A stretch of 64,000 bases of DNA from RH-AL1 sp965214415 (lineage in GTDB: Bacteria > Pseudomonadota > Alphaproteobacteria > Rhizobiales > Beijerinckiaceae). Position 1 is the first letter of the stretch. Each line of letters begins with the position of its first letter. Below are positions 6,731 through 15,740 of the stretch, in pieces. The stretch is taken from positions 3,038,001 through 3,102,000 of the forward strand of contig CBDCBQ010000003.1 in NCBI GenBank assembly GCA_965214415.1, given 5' to 3'. A program made the position numbers and the translations under genes. The notes under the pieces were generated by a model. It was not told where the DNA came from and did not search any database. It saw only the letters and a program-made list of their open reading frames with translations.

Positions 6731-8806
6731 TTGTTCACCCTGATCGATGCGGGACAGCTCCTGGCGGCGGTGCTCGCCGCCAGCCTGATCGTCGCCCTGC
6801 CCGGCCTCGCCCTGTCGCGAATCCTTGGCTTCGCGCGGGATCAAGGCGTGCTCGGCGGCATCGTGGTTGGACTTGCCGTCCTGCCGCTTCTCGACAGCCT
6901 CGCCATGCGTATCCTCGGGATCGATGCCGCGCTCGTCATCACGCTCGGGCTCGCGGGCAGGGGCGTCTTCGCCACCGTGCGCGACGGCTACAAACCAGCG
7001 ATTTCCGGCGTCGCGGTCGTCGCGCTGATCGTCTGGCTGGCGATTGTCGTCGGCGAAAGCGTCGACCTCGATCTCGGCGGCAAGCTCTACCAGCCGCTCA
7101 CCGTCATCGACACCGTCAAGCACGCGGCGACCACGCAGGCGATCCTCGACAGCGGCGCGCCGCCACACGACCCGTTCTTCCTGCGACCGGAGCGGGCGAG
7201 CTACTATTACTTCTTCTACACGCTTACCGCGCTCGTGCAGAAGCTCGGCTTCGGCCTCTTGAGCGCACGCGCGGCGTTCGACGGCCTCGTTGTCTGGACC
7301 GGCATCGGGCTGTTCGGCCTGTTGCGGTTGCTGCTGGCGCGCATCGCCGTGCGGCCGAGCTCCGACCGAAGCCTCATGGTGCTCACCCTCGCCGTCCTTG
7401 CCGCCGGTGGCCTCGACATCATCGGCGTCGTCCGGATGGGCCTGCTCCAGGGCATTTGGCTCGCCGAACCTCTCAATTGGAACGAGCAGGTAGCCGGGTG
7501 GCTGGAGAGCCTCCTTTGGGTGCCGCACCACGTCACCGGGCTCATCGCCGGAATGGTCGGCCTGATCGCCCTCGCCGAGATCGCCTCGCCGGCGGAGCCG
7601 GACGCGTCCTCGCCATACAGCGCGAGGCGCGCCGCCCTGGCCGGCTGCTGCTTCGCCTCGGCGCTCGGCCTGTCCGTCTGGGTCACGTTGGGGCTCGTCG
7701 CGACCGTGGCGGCCTGGGGCGTCGTTCTGATGTGGGAGCGCCGCTGGCGTCTGCTTGCCTGGCTTGTCGCGGCGGGCGCGCTCGCGCTGGTCCTCGCCGC
7801 GCCGCAGATGCACGACCTGGCGGGGGGCCGCGCCGTCGGCGGCGCCGCGCCGATCGTCGCGACCGTGCGCGCCTTCACGCCGATCGATGGACTGATCGGG
7901 CCGGGACCCTGGCGCTACGTGGCGCGCCTGCTCGCGCTGCCGCTCAACTATTTCGCGGCCTTCGGCGTCCTCGCCTCGGGCGCCATCCTGTACTGGCGCC
8001 GCGTGGACGCCTCGCCCCGCCCCGAGCTCGGTCGAGTCCTGGTGATCACGGCAGCCGCCGGCCTGATCCTCGGCGCATTTCTCAAGTCGACGCTCTTCAA
8101 CAACGATCTCGGCTGGCGCGTCGTCCTTCTCCCGCTGCTCGCGGGGACGGTCTGGACCATCGCGGCGCTCGACCGCGCGATGGCCGACACCGCCGATGTG
8201 GCCTGGGCTCGCGTGCCGCGCTTCCTGCTCGCGCTTCTGGCGCTCGGCTGGGCCACCTCGGCGTACGCGCTGGCCGGCATGCGGGCCTACCCCTGGCTCT
8301 CGAATGAGCCGCAGCTGCGGTTCATGGCGGCCGATCCAGCGACCGAACGCGCGCTTCGCATCGCCTACCAATGGGCCGATCGCGACCTGCCGCCGGACGC
8401 GGTGCTCCAGCATGATCCGTCGCGCCCGCGCGCCTTCGCCTTCGCGCTTTATGGCCGGCATCGCGTGGCCGTGGCCGACTCGTTCGGCGCGCTGTTTGGC
8501 GCGGACGCGAAGGCGGTCGACGCGCGGGTCGACGCCGTCGCGCTGATCTTTCAGACGCCGCTGCCCATCGCGAGCGTCCGGGCGACAGCGGTGGCGAACG
8601 GGATCGACGACCTGATCGTGACAGTAAACGACCCGATCTGGTCGCGGGCCGACGGCTTCGTCTGGCACGCGCCGGCGGCTTACGCCTCGGACCGCGTGCG
8701 GATCATACCGGTCGCGACGCTCGGGGATGCGCCTGCCGCAACGCCGACGGACGCGCGCTCCGCCGCGACACCGACGAACGCGGCATCACACCGGCTTGGG
8801 GGTTAG
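6731..8806 (+). CDS. Large polytopic membrane protein, possible GT-C glycosyltransferase
   Basis: The 691-residue product is mostly membrane: roughly a dozen hydrophobic segments up to residue 530, then a soluble C-terminal domain of about 150 residues. Between the early helices is a loop with DPFFLRPERASYYYFFYTL. Its position and aromatic content recall GT-C lipid-linked-sugar glycosyltransferases, but I see no DXD or DE motif in a convincing place. A TTG at 6731 starts the frame; no ATG is available before the first helix. The next gene begins 1 nt after the stop, so the two are probably co-translated. Function unknown; envelope sugar transfer is a guess. Confidence 0.65.
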   Translation: MFTLIDAGQLLAAVLAASLIVALPGLALSRILGFARDQGVLGGIVVGLAVLPLLDSLAMRILGIDAALVITLGLAGRGVFATVRDGYKPAISGVAVVALIVWLAIVVGESVDLDLGGKLYQPLTVIDTVKHAATTQAILDSGAPPHDPFFLRPERASYYYFFYTLTALVQKLGFGLLSARAAFDGLVVWTGIGLFGLLRLLLARIAVRPSSDRSLMVLTLAVLAAGGLDIIGVVRMGLLQGIWLAEPLNWNEQVAGWLESLLWVPHHVTGLIAGMVGLIALAEIASPAEPDASSPYSARRAALAGCCFASALGLSVWVTLGLVATVAAWGVVLMWERRWRLLAWLVAAGALALVLAAPQMHDLAGGRAVGGAAPIVATVRAFTPIDGLIGPGPWRYVARLLALPLNYFAAFGVLASGAILYWRRVDASPRPELGRVLVITAAAGLILGAFLKSTLFNNDLGWRVVLLPLLAGTVWTIAALDRAMADTADVAWARVPRFLLALLALGWATSAYALAGMRAYPWLSNEPQLRFMAADPATERALRIAYQWADRDLPPDAVLQHDPSRPRAFAFALYGRHRVAVADSFGALFGADAKAVDARVDAVALIFQTPLPIASVRATAVANGIDDLIVTVNDPIWSRADGFVWHAPAAYASDRVRIIPVATLGDAPAATPTDARSAATPTNAASHRLGG

Positions 8807-8807
8807 C

Positions 8808-9425
8808 ATGGCAGGCCGAACGCCCGCGCTGGCGCGTCTCATGCTGTCGCTCGGCATGCTTTACGCGGCCGGGTGCCTGATCGGGCTCGCGCTGCTCGTT
8901 CTCGTCTTCCGCATTGGCATTCTCGGCGGGATCGACATCCTGTTCTATCGTGGTCTCGTGCTGATCGTCGCCACCACGGCGGCGACCTTCGCGATCCTCG
9001 CCGTCCTGCTGCGACGGCTTCGACGGCCCGGCCTCGGCGCGCGCGACGCTTTCTCAGCGGCGGTTCTGTCGCTGTCCTTGAATCTCAGCTTCCTCGTCGT
9101 CGTGCCGGTGACGGTGGACCGCTCGATCAGCATCTTCCTGCTCAGCGCGATGGAGGCGCGGCCGGAGCGCCCGCTGACGCCCGAGGCCGCGAGCACGCTC
9201 TTCAAGCAGGTCTATGTCGACGATTATCGTCAGATCGACCGGCGCCTGCGCGAGCAGGCCATATCCGGCAACCTCGCGCAGGCCGGCGGCGCCTACACGA
9301 TCACCCGGCGCGGCGCGCTCGTCGTCGCGATCGCCAGGGCGACCGCCTGGCTGTTCGACAGTCACGCAGGGCTCACCGCGCCGCGCGAGCCGGCCCCGCG
9401 CGCCAGCCTCGCGGCGGAGCGCTAA
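8808..9425 (+). CDS. Small membrane protein paired with the GT-C-like protein
   Basis: The 205-residue product has three hydrophobic segments in its first 100 residues, two near the N-terminus and one within FSAAVLSLSLNLSFLVVVPV. A C-terminal extramembrane part follows, with VDDYRQIDRRLREQAISGNL. The ATG lies 1 nt after the stop of the preceding membrane gene, so translational coupling and a shared complex are likely. I do not recognise the family. The strict pairing suggests an accessory subunit. It ends 8 bp before the convergent reductase gene. Confidence 0.65.
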   Translation: MAGRTPALARLMLSLGMLYAAGCLIGLALLVLVFRIGILGGIDILFYRGLVLIVATTAATFAILAVLLRRLRRPGLGARDAFSAAVLSLSLNLSFLVVVPVTVDRSISIFLLSAMEARPERPLTPEAASTLFKQVYVDDYRQIDRRLREQAISGNLAQAGGAYTITRRGALVVAIARATAWLFDSHAGLTAPREPAPRASLAAER

Positions 9426-9433
9426 GTCGTCGT

Positions 9434-10162
9434 TCAGTCCTCGGCCTTGGCGAGATCGTAGCGGAGCCAGACGACACCGCCCGCCATCGCCTCCGTCTCC
9501 CGAAGCGTCAGTGCGTATTGCTTCGACGCATCGTCGTCGTCCTTGCCGCCCTCGTGATCGAACACCGACGGCGAGCCGAGGCGCCCGTCGACGGCCGGCG
9601 CCAGCAGCAGGCTCAGCTCGTCGACGAGACCGGCGGCGAGGAAGGAGCCATTAATCTTGCCGCCGCCCTCAAGCAGCAGCCGTTTGATACCAAACGTCGT
9701 CGCCAGCTTGTCGAGCACGACGGCCAGGTCGATCGCCGTGGCGCCGCCGAAGACGTAGGAGACGCCGGCACGGCGCAGCGCATCGAGATGGGTGTCGCCG
9801 ACCTGCTTGGTCAGCACCATGACGACATGGTCGCCGGTGATGTCGTTGCGCGTGCCCCAGTTCATCTTGCCGTGCGCGTCGAGGCCGATCGCGTAGCCTC
9901 CGTGATCTTTTGGCGCCTCGCGGGTGGCGACGAAATCCTCACGCGGGATCGGCGCGCCGTCGTAGGGCGGTGGCGGGTCGCCCATGGCGTAGCCGGCCAT
10001 CGTCACGCGGCCGCAAATCCAGGCGTCGCCGGCGAGCCTGTCGTGCACCGCCTCGTAGGCCTTAAGCACGGTCCCATCGACATCGAGCCGGCTCCAGCGC
10101 TTGATCTGGACGCGCCCATCGACGCTGCTCGCCATGTGGCAGATCACGTGCGGTCGGGGCAT
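9434..10162 (-). CDS. RibD C-terminal-domain (dihydrofolate-reductase-like) protein
   Basis: The 242-residue cytoplasmic protein starts MPRPHVICHMASSVDGRV, the N-terminal strand and SxDG motif of the RibD C-terminal/DHFR-like reductase fold. LLLEGGGKINGSFLAAGLVDEL, near residue 170, is the GGG(xN)GxxL motif that holds NADPH. Riboflavin reductase RibD uses this domain to reduce a pyrimidine intermediate, but here the deaminase domain is absent, so this is a stand-alone NADPH reductase of unknown substrate. Upstream AAAGGA supports the start. A dispersed palindromic repeat lies upstream. Confidence 0.8.
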   Translation of the reverse strand: MPRPHVICHMASSVDGRVQIKRWSRLDVDGTVLKAYEAVHDRLAGDAWICGRVTMAGYAMGDPPPPYDGAPIPREDFVATREAPKDHGGYAIGLDAHGKMNWGTRNDITGDHVVMVLTKQVGDTHLDALRRAGVSYVFGGATAIDLAVVLDKLATTFGIKRLLLEGGGKINGSFLAAGLVDELSLLLAPAVDGRLGSPSVFDHEGGKDDDDASKQYALTLRETEAMAGGVVWLRYDLAKAED

Positions 10163-10199
10163 GCGGGTTTGGTCCTTTCGTTGGCGTAGTGGGCAACAC

Positions 10200-10319
10200 C
10201 CTCATGGTGAGGAACGCCGCAGGCGTGTCTCGAGCCACGAGGGCTTCAGGGGACGAGATCGCGGACCGCCAAGCTTTCTCTTCAAAGCATGCTTCGAGAC
10301 GCGCTCCTCAGGACGAGGC
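10200..10319. repeat. Dispersed palindromic repeat, copy B
   Basis: This block begins CTCATGGTGAGGAACGCCGC and contains TCTCGAGCCACGAGG and GCTTCGAGACGCGCTCCTC. It matches copies A and C in order of motifs but differs in the centre. It fills the gap between the RibD-like gene and the YdcZ-type transporter gene. Confidence 0.65.
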
Positions 10320-10322
10320 TAC

Positions 10323-10769
10323 TTAGAACCGCGCCACCAGGGCGACGCCGCCGACGAGCAGCGCGCAGCCGGCGAGGCGCGGCCAGTTCGCGGCGTGCTG
10401 CTCGAAGCCGAACCAGCCGTAATTGTCGACCATCACGGAAAAGAGGATCTGGCCGCTGACGACGAGCCCGATCAGCGGCGCCGCGCCGAGGATGGGGGCG
10501 AGCAGGATCGTGCCGGTGAGATAGGTCGCGCCGAGCATGCCGCCAGCGAGCCAGAGGTACCACGGCGCCGAGCGGATCATCGCGCCCGTCGGCCATTCTT
10601 TCGACAGCGCGAGCGTCAGGCCGATCGTCGCGACGATGCCGATCAGCATGTTCACGGCGGCGGGGATGTAGAGATTGTGCAGGTGCTCGCCGAGCTGCTT
10701 GTTAGTCGCCACCTGCGAGGTCAGCACCACGCCCATGAGCAGAGCCGCGCCCGCCGCGAGCCAGTTCAT
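10323..10769 (-). CDS. DMT-type transporter, YdcZ (DUF606) family
   Basis: The 148-residue inner-membrane protein has five hydrophobic helices and the family pattern MNWLAAGAALLMGVVLTSQ at the start, with VNMLIGI, APWYLWLAGGMLGATY and VVSGQILFSVMVDNYGWFG. This is half the length of a standard ten-helix drug/metabolite transporter, as in the family, whose members probably act as dimers. Substrate is unknown. The upstream GT2 gene ends 3 bp before it on the same strand, so both are probably one transcript. Confidence 0.85.
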   Translation of the reverse strand: MNWLAAGAALLMGVVLTSQVATNKQLGEHLHNLYIPAAVNMLIGIVATIGLTLALSKEWPTGAMIRSAPWYLWLAGGMLGATYLTGTILLAPILGAAPLIGLVVSGQILFSVMVDNYGWFGFEQHAANWPRLAGCALLVGGVALVARF

Positions 10770-10772
10770 CGC

Positions 10773-12131
10773 CTACCCTCCCTCGATGTCGCGGATCGCG
10801 ACGAGGCCGACGCGCGCCTGCCGCCCCCACGCCCGATCGCCGGTCAGGAACGACACCCAGCCCAGCGTGGGGCCGAGCTGGCGCAGCACCTGGAACGTGA
10901 ACGGCTCGATCAGCGCGGCGAGGATCGCCCAGCCGAGCCGAGCCCGCGAGCCCGGATCGACCCAGCGCCGGTATAGGTGGATCGACCAGAGATGGAAGGC
11001 GAAGTCGATCGCGATCTTGGCGACGAGCACGGCGCCGACCGGCGCCAGCAGCGTCACCCGCCCGGTGGCGAGATAGGCGATCAGCAACCCGACGCCGGTC
11101 AGCCCGTAGATCGGCTGCAGCGTGTCGATCGCCTTGATCGGCAGCATGACGAGCCCGACCCGGCCATAACGTGCGTCGCCGACCATGTCGCGATACCAGA
11201 ACTGCGTCTGCAGGAAGCCGCAGAACCAGCGGCGCCGCTGGCGCAAAAAGGCCGGCACGGTCGCCGGCGCATCGGTGATCGCCCGCGCCCCGCCGACGAC
11301 GCTCGTCGTCCAGCCGAGCCCCTGCAGCGTGCCGTGCCGGCGCAGGCGGTGGATCAGCTCGTAATCCTCGACCATGCAGGCCGGGTCGAAGCCGCCGACG
11401 GCGAGCACGGCGTCGCGCCGGAAGCCGGCGAACGCGCCGGACACGAGCAGCAGCGCGTCCATCCGCGACCAGGCGTAGCGCGTGAGAAAATTGCGGATGT
11501 ACTCGTAGGTTTGAAACAGCTCGAAGAAGCGGCCCGACAGCGAGGCGCCGCAGACCGGCGTGAGCACGCCCGTCGCCGCGACGAGCCGCGGGTCCGCCGC
11601 GAAGGCCGTGCGCATCGCGTCGACGGCCGCGAGATCGAGCAGCGTGTCGCCATCGACCGTCAGCACGAGCTCGGTGTCGATCGCGATCAACGCGGCGTTG
11701 AGCGCGCGCGCCTTGCCGCCGTGCGGCAGCCGCAGCCAGCGCAGGCTCGGATGCGTGGCGCTGACCGCGACACCGCCGAGCGCCGGCGCGGCGAGGCCGA
11801 ACTCGCGCGCGAGCACCGCGGCGGTCGCGTCGCGCGAACCGTCGTCGGCGATCAGGATGGTGTCGGGCGGGTCGGCCTGCGCGAGCAGCGCGCGCAGGGT
11901 GATCGGCAGCACGCTCGCCTCGTCATGCGCGGCGACGATGATGCCGAGCGTCGGCCGCGCCCCGCCCCGCGGCGGCGCGACGGCTGCCGGCCGCAGCAGC
12001 GACAGCGTCGTCACGAAGACGATCGCGATCAGGATCGTATCGTAGCCGATGTAGGCGAGACCGGCCGACCAGGCGAAGACGTTGTCGGCGACGAAGGCGC
12101 GCGCGCAGAGCACGATCCAGAGCAGCGCCAC
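10773..12131 (-). CDS. Membrane glycosyltransferase family 2 (processive type)
   Basis: The 452-residue protein has two N-terminal membrane helices, a GT-A domain and several C-terminal helices. Catalytic motifs are DDGS (96-99), DGD (160-162), ED (255-256) and QRRRW (298-302, the Q/RXXRW motif), the set found in processive beta-glycan synthases such as cellulose and hyaluronan synthases. It probably polymerises or transfers sugars at the inner membrane using a nucleotide-sugar; the product is not predictable. No PilZ domain or BcsB-like partner is present. Translation appears to start at GTG 12131; no strong ribosome-binding site is visible, so the start is uncertain. Confidence 0.8.
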   Translation of the reverse strand: MALLWIVLCARAFVADNVFAWSAGLAYIGYDTILIAIVFVTTLSLLRPAAVAPPRGGARPTLGIIVAAHDEASVLPITLRALLAQADPPDTILIADDGSRDATAAVLAREFGLAAPALGGVAVSATHPSLRWLRLPHGGKARALNAALIAIDTELVLTVDGDTLLDLAAVDAMRTAFAADPRLVAATGVLTPVCGASLSGRFFELFQTYEYIRNFLTRYAWSRMDALLLVSGAFAGFRRDAVLAVGGFDPACMVEDYELIHRLRRHGTLQGLGWTTSVVGGARAITDAPATVPAFLRQRRRWFCGFLQTQFWYRDMVGDARYGRVGLVMLPIKAIDTLQPIYGLTGVGLLIAYLATGRVTLLAPVGAVLVAKIAIDFAFHLWSIHLYRRWVDPGSRARLGWAILAALIEPFTFQVLRQLGPTLGWVSFLTGDRAWGRQARVGLVAIRDIEGG

Positions 12132-12396
12132 GGCGGCGTGGATGACGAGGCTCGGCCAGGGCGTCGGCGGCGGCGCCAGACGCGGCGAGGCAGCGGCCAG
12201 CGCCCGTTCGAGCTTGGAGGGGGATGACAGGGGCGGGTTCCCAGCGGATCGGCTGCGACGTTATCTAGGCTTGCGGATCGGCGCCCGCATGACAGGCTAA
12301 CGTCACGATAGTGTGTAGGACGGCGCGAGCCATCGGCTTTATGTCGCGGGCGACGCACCTATCGGGCCCCACCGGAGACGACCACCGGAGATTACA

Positions 12397-13020
12397 ATGA
12401 CGCTCGCCGTCCCGAACCCCAGCTTGTCCCACCGCCAGCCGGTGCAGCGCTACAACCGCACCGCGATGACGCTGCATTGGCTCGTCGCCGCGCTCCTCCT
12501 CGTCAACATCGTCGTCGGGCTGGCCGGCGCCAAGCCCGAAGCGCCACGGGCCGTGATCGACTTCCACAAGTCGATCGGGCTCACCGTGCTCGGCCTGGTG
12601 ATCCTCCGCATCCTGTGGCGCATCGCGAAGGCGCCGCCGCCGATGCCGGACAGCTATTCGAAGCGCGAGCGGCGGCTCGCGCATGTCGCCCATTACGCGC
12701 TGTACGCCGTGATCTTCCTGCTGCCGTTCACCGGCTACATTCATGATTCGGCATGGAAGGGCGCGGCGACACATCCGATCGTGCTGTACGGCCTCGTGCA
12801 TTTCCCGCGGATCGGCTTCATCGAGGCGCTGGCGCCGGCGACGAAGGAACATCTGCACGACATCTTCTTCGCGGCGCATGTCTGGCTCGGCTACATTCTT
12901 TACGGGCTGGTGGCGCTGCACCTGCTCGGCGTCTTCAAGCATCAGGCGTTCGACCACGAGGCGGAGCTGCAGCGCATGCTGCCGGGCGGCAAGCGCCCGG
13001 AGGGGACGGAGCCCGCGTGA
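12397..13020 (+). CDS. Cytochrome b561-family membrane protein
   Basis: The 207-residue protein has four hydrophobic helices with His at positions suited to two b-type hemes: MTLHWLVAAL, IDFHKSIGLTVLG, LAHVAHYALYAV and FFAAHVWLGYILYGLVALHLLG. This is the bacterial cytochrome b561 (YodB/CybB) pattern; relatives act as superoxide or quinol oxidoreductases in the inner membrane. GGAG lies 6 bp before the ATG. The start of the downstream deacetylase overlaps the stop by 4 nt, suggesting co-translation. Confidence 0.9.
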   Translation: MTLAVPNPSLSHRQPVQRYNRTAMTLHWLVAALLLVNIVVGLAGAKPEAPRAVIDFHKSIGLTVLGLVILRILWRIAKAPPPMPDSYSKRERRLAHVAHYALYAVIFLLPFTGYIHDSAWKGAATHPIVLYGLVHFPRIGFIEALAPATKEHLHDIFFAAHVWLGYILYGLVALHLLGVFKHQAFDHEAELQRMLPGGKRPEGTEPA

Positions 13021-13922
13021 CGCGGCTTCCCAAGATGTCTCTGCCGACCCACGGCCGCTTCCCGTATTCCGGCATCCACGAGCGGCCGGACTTCGCGTGG
13101 CCAAGCGGCGCGCGGCTCGCCTGCTACCTCGCCATCAACATCGAGCATTTCGCCTGGGGCGAGGGCCTCGGCGCCGAGCTGGCGCCCAGCCACGGCCAGC
13201 CCGACGTGCTCAACTACACGTGGCGCGAGTACGGCAACCGCGTCGGCGTCTGGCGCCTGCTCGAGCTGCTCGACGAGCTCGCTCTGCCGGCGGCGGCGCT
13301 GGTGAATGCGTCGATCTACGATCATTGCCCGCAGGTGATCGCGGCGTTTCGGGCACGCGGCGACGAGATCGTCGCGCATGGCGTCACCAACGCCGAGCGC
13401 CAGGGCACGATGAGCTCGGCCGACGAGCGCGCGCTGATCGCCAAGACCACGGCCGCCATCGCCGCCGCCGAGGGCGCCCCGCCGCGCGGCTGGCTCGGCC
13501 CGTGGATCTCGCAGAGCGACGACACCCCAGACCTGCTCGCCGAGGCCGGCTACACGTACCTGCTCGACTGGGCGATGGACGACCAGCCGGTCTGGCTCGC
13601 GACCCATGATGGCGGCCGCATCCTCTCGGTGCCCTATCCGCAGGAGATCAACGACATCCCGGCGATCACCGCCCGCGCCATGAGCGCCCGCGACTTCTGC
13701 GCGATGATCGTCGACCAGTTCGAGGAGATGCTGGCGCAATCGGCGCGACAGCCGCTGGTGATGGGAATCTCGCTGCACCCCTACATCTTCGGCCAGCCGC
13801 ACCGCCTGCGCCCGCTGCGCGAGGCCCTCGCCGCCATCCGCGGGCGCCCGGGCGTGTGGTGGACCACGCCGGGCGCCGTGGCCGGGCATTTCGCCGGGCT
13901 TGCCGAGCGCGCCGAGCGCTGA
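13017..13922 (+). CDS. Polysaccharide deacetylase-like hydrolase, PuuE-related
   Basis: The 301-residue protein (GTG at 13017 overlapping the previous stop; an ATG at 13035 would give 295) begins GRFPYSGIHERPDFAWPSG and has LAINIEHFAWGEGLGAELAP, the N-terminal pattern of PuuE-type allantoinases and related NodB-fold enzymes. A GDEIVAHGVTNAE segment corresponds to the metal-binding HxxxH region but appears to lack a full HxxxH. SLHPYIFGQPHRL, near the end, contains the catalytic His. The reaction could be amide hydrolysis of a purine breakdown product or N-deacetylation. No other purine-degradation gene is nearby. Confidence 0.75.
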   Translation: MTRLPKMSLPTHGRFPYSGIHERPDFAWPSGARLACYLAINIEHFAWGEGLGAELAPSHGQPDVLNYTWREYGNRVGVWRLLELLDELALPAAALVNASIYDHCPQVIAAFRARGDEIVAHGVTNAERQGTMSSADERALIAKTTAAIAAAEGAPPRGWLGPWISQSDDTPDLLAEAGYTYLLDWAMDDQPVWLATHDGGRILSVPYPQEINDIPAITARAMSARDFCAMIVDQFEEMLAQSARQPLVMGISLHPYIFGQPHRLRPLREALAAIRGRPGVWWTTPGAVAGHFAGLAERAER

Positions 13923-13960
13923 CTTTGGCGTACCAGGTATCGGTGGCCGCGAACCAATTA

Positions 13961-14145
13961 GCCTCCTGAGGAGGAGCACCGCAGGTTCGTCTCGAACCAC
14001 GAGGCGGTCCACGGCTTGCGGTCGAAGGCTTGCGGTCGAAGGCTCGCGGTGGAAGGCTTGCGGTCGCGGGCTTGGCCGTCGCGAGATCGCGCCTCCTGGA
14101 GTCCTCCCGGTTCGAGACACGCCTCCGCGTTCCTCACCATGAGGG
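13961..14145. repeat. Dispersed palindromic repeat, copy C, with a 14-bp tandem insert
   Basis: The outer parts match copies A and B (CTCGAACCACGAGG near 13992; GGTTCGAGACACGCCTCCGC near 14110; TCACCATGAGGGG at the end). The centre is expanded by four 14-bp units (14013-14026, 14027-14040, 14041-14054, 14055-14068): the first two are GGCTTGCGGTCGAA, the third and fourth have two substitutions each. The block lies just upstream of the type II NADH dehydrogenase gene. Confidence 0.75.
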
Positions 14146-14204
14146 GTGGAAGGGCACCGGCTGGCATCAAATTCGCGGGCTCCCGCATTGGGGGGAGCGC
14201 GCGC

Positions 14205-15488
14205 ATGAAGACGGTGCTGGTGGTCGGCGGTGGGTTCGCGGGGGTCAGGGTCGCGCGTGACCTGATCGCTCGCGCGATCCCAGATTGCGAGGTCCTCCTC
14301 ATCAGCGAGGAGAGCTATACGACCTATAACCCGATGCTGCCGGAGGCGGTCGGCGCCGCGGTGTTTCCCGAGCATGTGGTGGCGCCGCTGCGCGAGGTCG
14401 TCGGCATCCACAAGCGTGGCCGCTTCGTGATGGGGCGCATGCTCGGCCTCGACGCGGCGCGCCAGCGCGTCACCTGCCGCACGTTGGCTGGCGAACGCAC
14501 TTTCAACTACAACCACCTCGTGCTGGCGCTGGGCGTGCGGGCGCGGCTCGACCTGATGCCGGGCATGGCCGAGCACGCGCTGCCGCTGAAGACCGTCGGC
14601 GATGCCATGCACATCCGCAACACCGTGCTGCGACGGCTCTCGATGATCGAGCTGCAGGACGACATGGGCCGGCGCGCCAGCCTCGGCCATTTCATCATCT
14701 TGGGCGGCGGCTTCTCCGGCGTCGAGGTGGCGGGCGCCCTTGTCGACTGCCTGTTCTGCATGGCGCGCTACTACCGGCTGGTGAAGCCGCGCGAGCTGCG
14801 CGTCACCTTGCTGCAAGGCGCCGACCGGCTGCTGCCGGAGATGCATCCGGCCCTGGGCAAGGCGGCGCTGGCCTCGCTCAAGAAGCGCGGCGTCGACGTG
14901 CGCCTCTCGACGCGAGCCACGGAAATCCGCGACGACGGCGTGATGCTGGCCGACGGCACATTGCTCAAGAGCGAGATGGTCATCGGCACGATCGGCACGC
15001 AGCCGAACGCGCTGCTCGAGACGATCGGGTTGCCGCTCGACCAGGGCCGCTTGCGGGTGACGCCGGAACTGCGTGTCGAGGGATCACAAACGATCTGGGC
15101 CGTCGGCGACTGCGCCTGGATGTGGGACGGTGAGGGGGCCAAGCCGCATCCCGCCACCGCCCAGGTCGCCGTGCAGCAGGGCCACCAGCTCGCCCACAAC
15201 ATCGCCGCCGCGCTGGCCGGCACGCCGCTCGCGCCGTTCCGCTATCGCCACAAGGGATCGATGGCCGCGATGGGCCACCTCAACGGCGTCGCCGAGGTCG
15301 GCGGCCGGCCGTTCCACGGGTTCGCCGCCTGGCTCGTCTGGCGCGCCTATTACCTGATGCAGATGCCGACCTTCAGCCGCAAGCTGCGCATCTTCTTCGA
15401 ATGGGCCTGGGGCATGTTCTTCCCCACCGACATCACGCATCTGCGCTTCACCCGCAGCCGCGACGTGATGCAGCCGCCGCTGGAGTGA
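14205..15488 (+). CDS. Type II NADH dehydrogenase (NAD(P)/FAD oxidoreductase)
   Basis: The 427-residue flavoprotein begins MKTVLVVGGGFAGVRVARDL (FAD-binding Rossmann motif), has a second dinucleotide motif FIILGGGFSGVEVAG near residue 165 for NADH, and a C-terminal IWAVGDCAWMW FAD motif. Its C-terminal part is amphipathic and aromatic (WLVWRAYYLMQMPTFSRK), as in membrane-attached NDH-2 enzymes, which pass electrons from NADH to quinone without pumping protons. A GGGGGAG ribosome-binding site precedes the ATG. NDH-2 is the best assignment; a sulfide:quinone reductase is less likely because the catalytic Cys pair is missing. Confidence 0.85.
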   Translation: MKTVLVVGGGFAGVRVARDLIARAIPDCEVLLISEESYTTYNPMLPEAVGAAVFPEHVVAPLREVVGIHKRGRFVMGRMLGLDAARQRVTCRTLAGERTFNYNHLVLALGVRARLDLMPGMAEHALPLKTVGDAMHIRNTVLRRLSMIELQDDMGRRASLGHFIILGGGFSGVEVAGALVDCLFCMARYYRLVKPRELRVTLLQGADRLLPEMHPALGKAALASLKKRGVDVRLSTRATEIRDDGVMLADGTLLKSEMVIGTIGTQPNALLETIGLPLDQGRLRVTPELRVEGSQTIWAVGDCAWMWDGEGAKPHPATAQVAVQQGHQLAHNIAAALAGTPLAPFRYRHKGSMAAMGHLNGVAEVGGRPFHGFAAWLVWRAYYLMQMPTFSRKLRIFFEWAWGMFFPTDITHLRFTRSRDVMQPPLE

Positions 15489-15530
15489 GGGCTGTTGCGC
15501 CTCGCGTCGCCGTCCGTCACATGCAACACC

Positions 15531-15740
15531 ATGACCACACCAATCGACCGGCGGGCCCGCAAGCGACGGGATGCGCTCCGTGCGATGGGGCTGCGCCCGC
15601 TGCAAATCTGGGTGCCCGATGCGCGCCAGCCGGAATGCAGGCGGCAGGCGTCGCTCGTCGCCGCGACCGATGCCGCCGACGCGGGCCTGGACGATTTCAT
15701 GGATGCGGCCCTCGCGGATGCGACCCAGGCCGATGAATGA
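15531..15740 (+). CDS. MazE-like antitoxin (DUF3018 type)
   Basis: The 69-residue protein has RRARKRRDALRAMGLRPLQI, VPDARQPECRRQ and a C-terminal acidic stretch DDFMDAALADATQADE, the pattern of DUF3018 antitoxins found next to MazF toxins in alphaproteobacteria. It should bind both DNA (autoregulation) and toxin. The downstream mazF start overlaps its stop (ATGA). The partner toxin is frameshifted, so this may be an orphan antitoxin or be in decay itself. The ATG at 15531 is preferred to an upstream in-frame TTG. Confidence 0.8.
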   Translation: MTTPIDRRARKRRDALRAMGLRPLQIWVPDARQPECRRQASLVAATDAADAGLDDFMDAALADATQADE

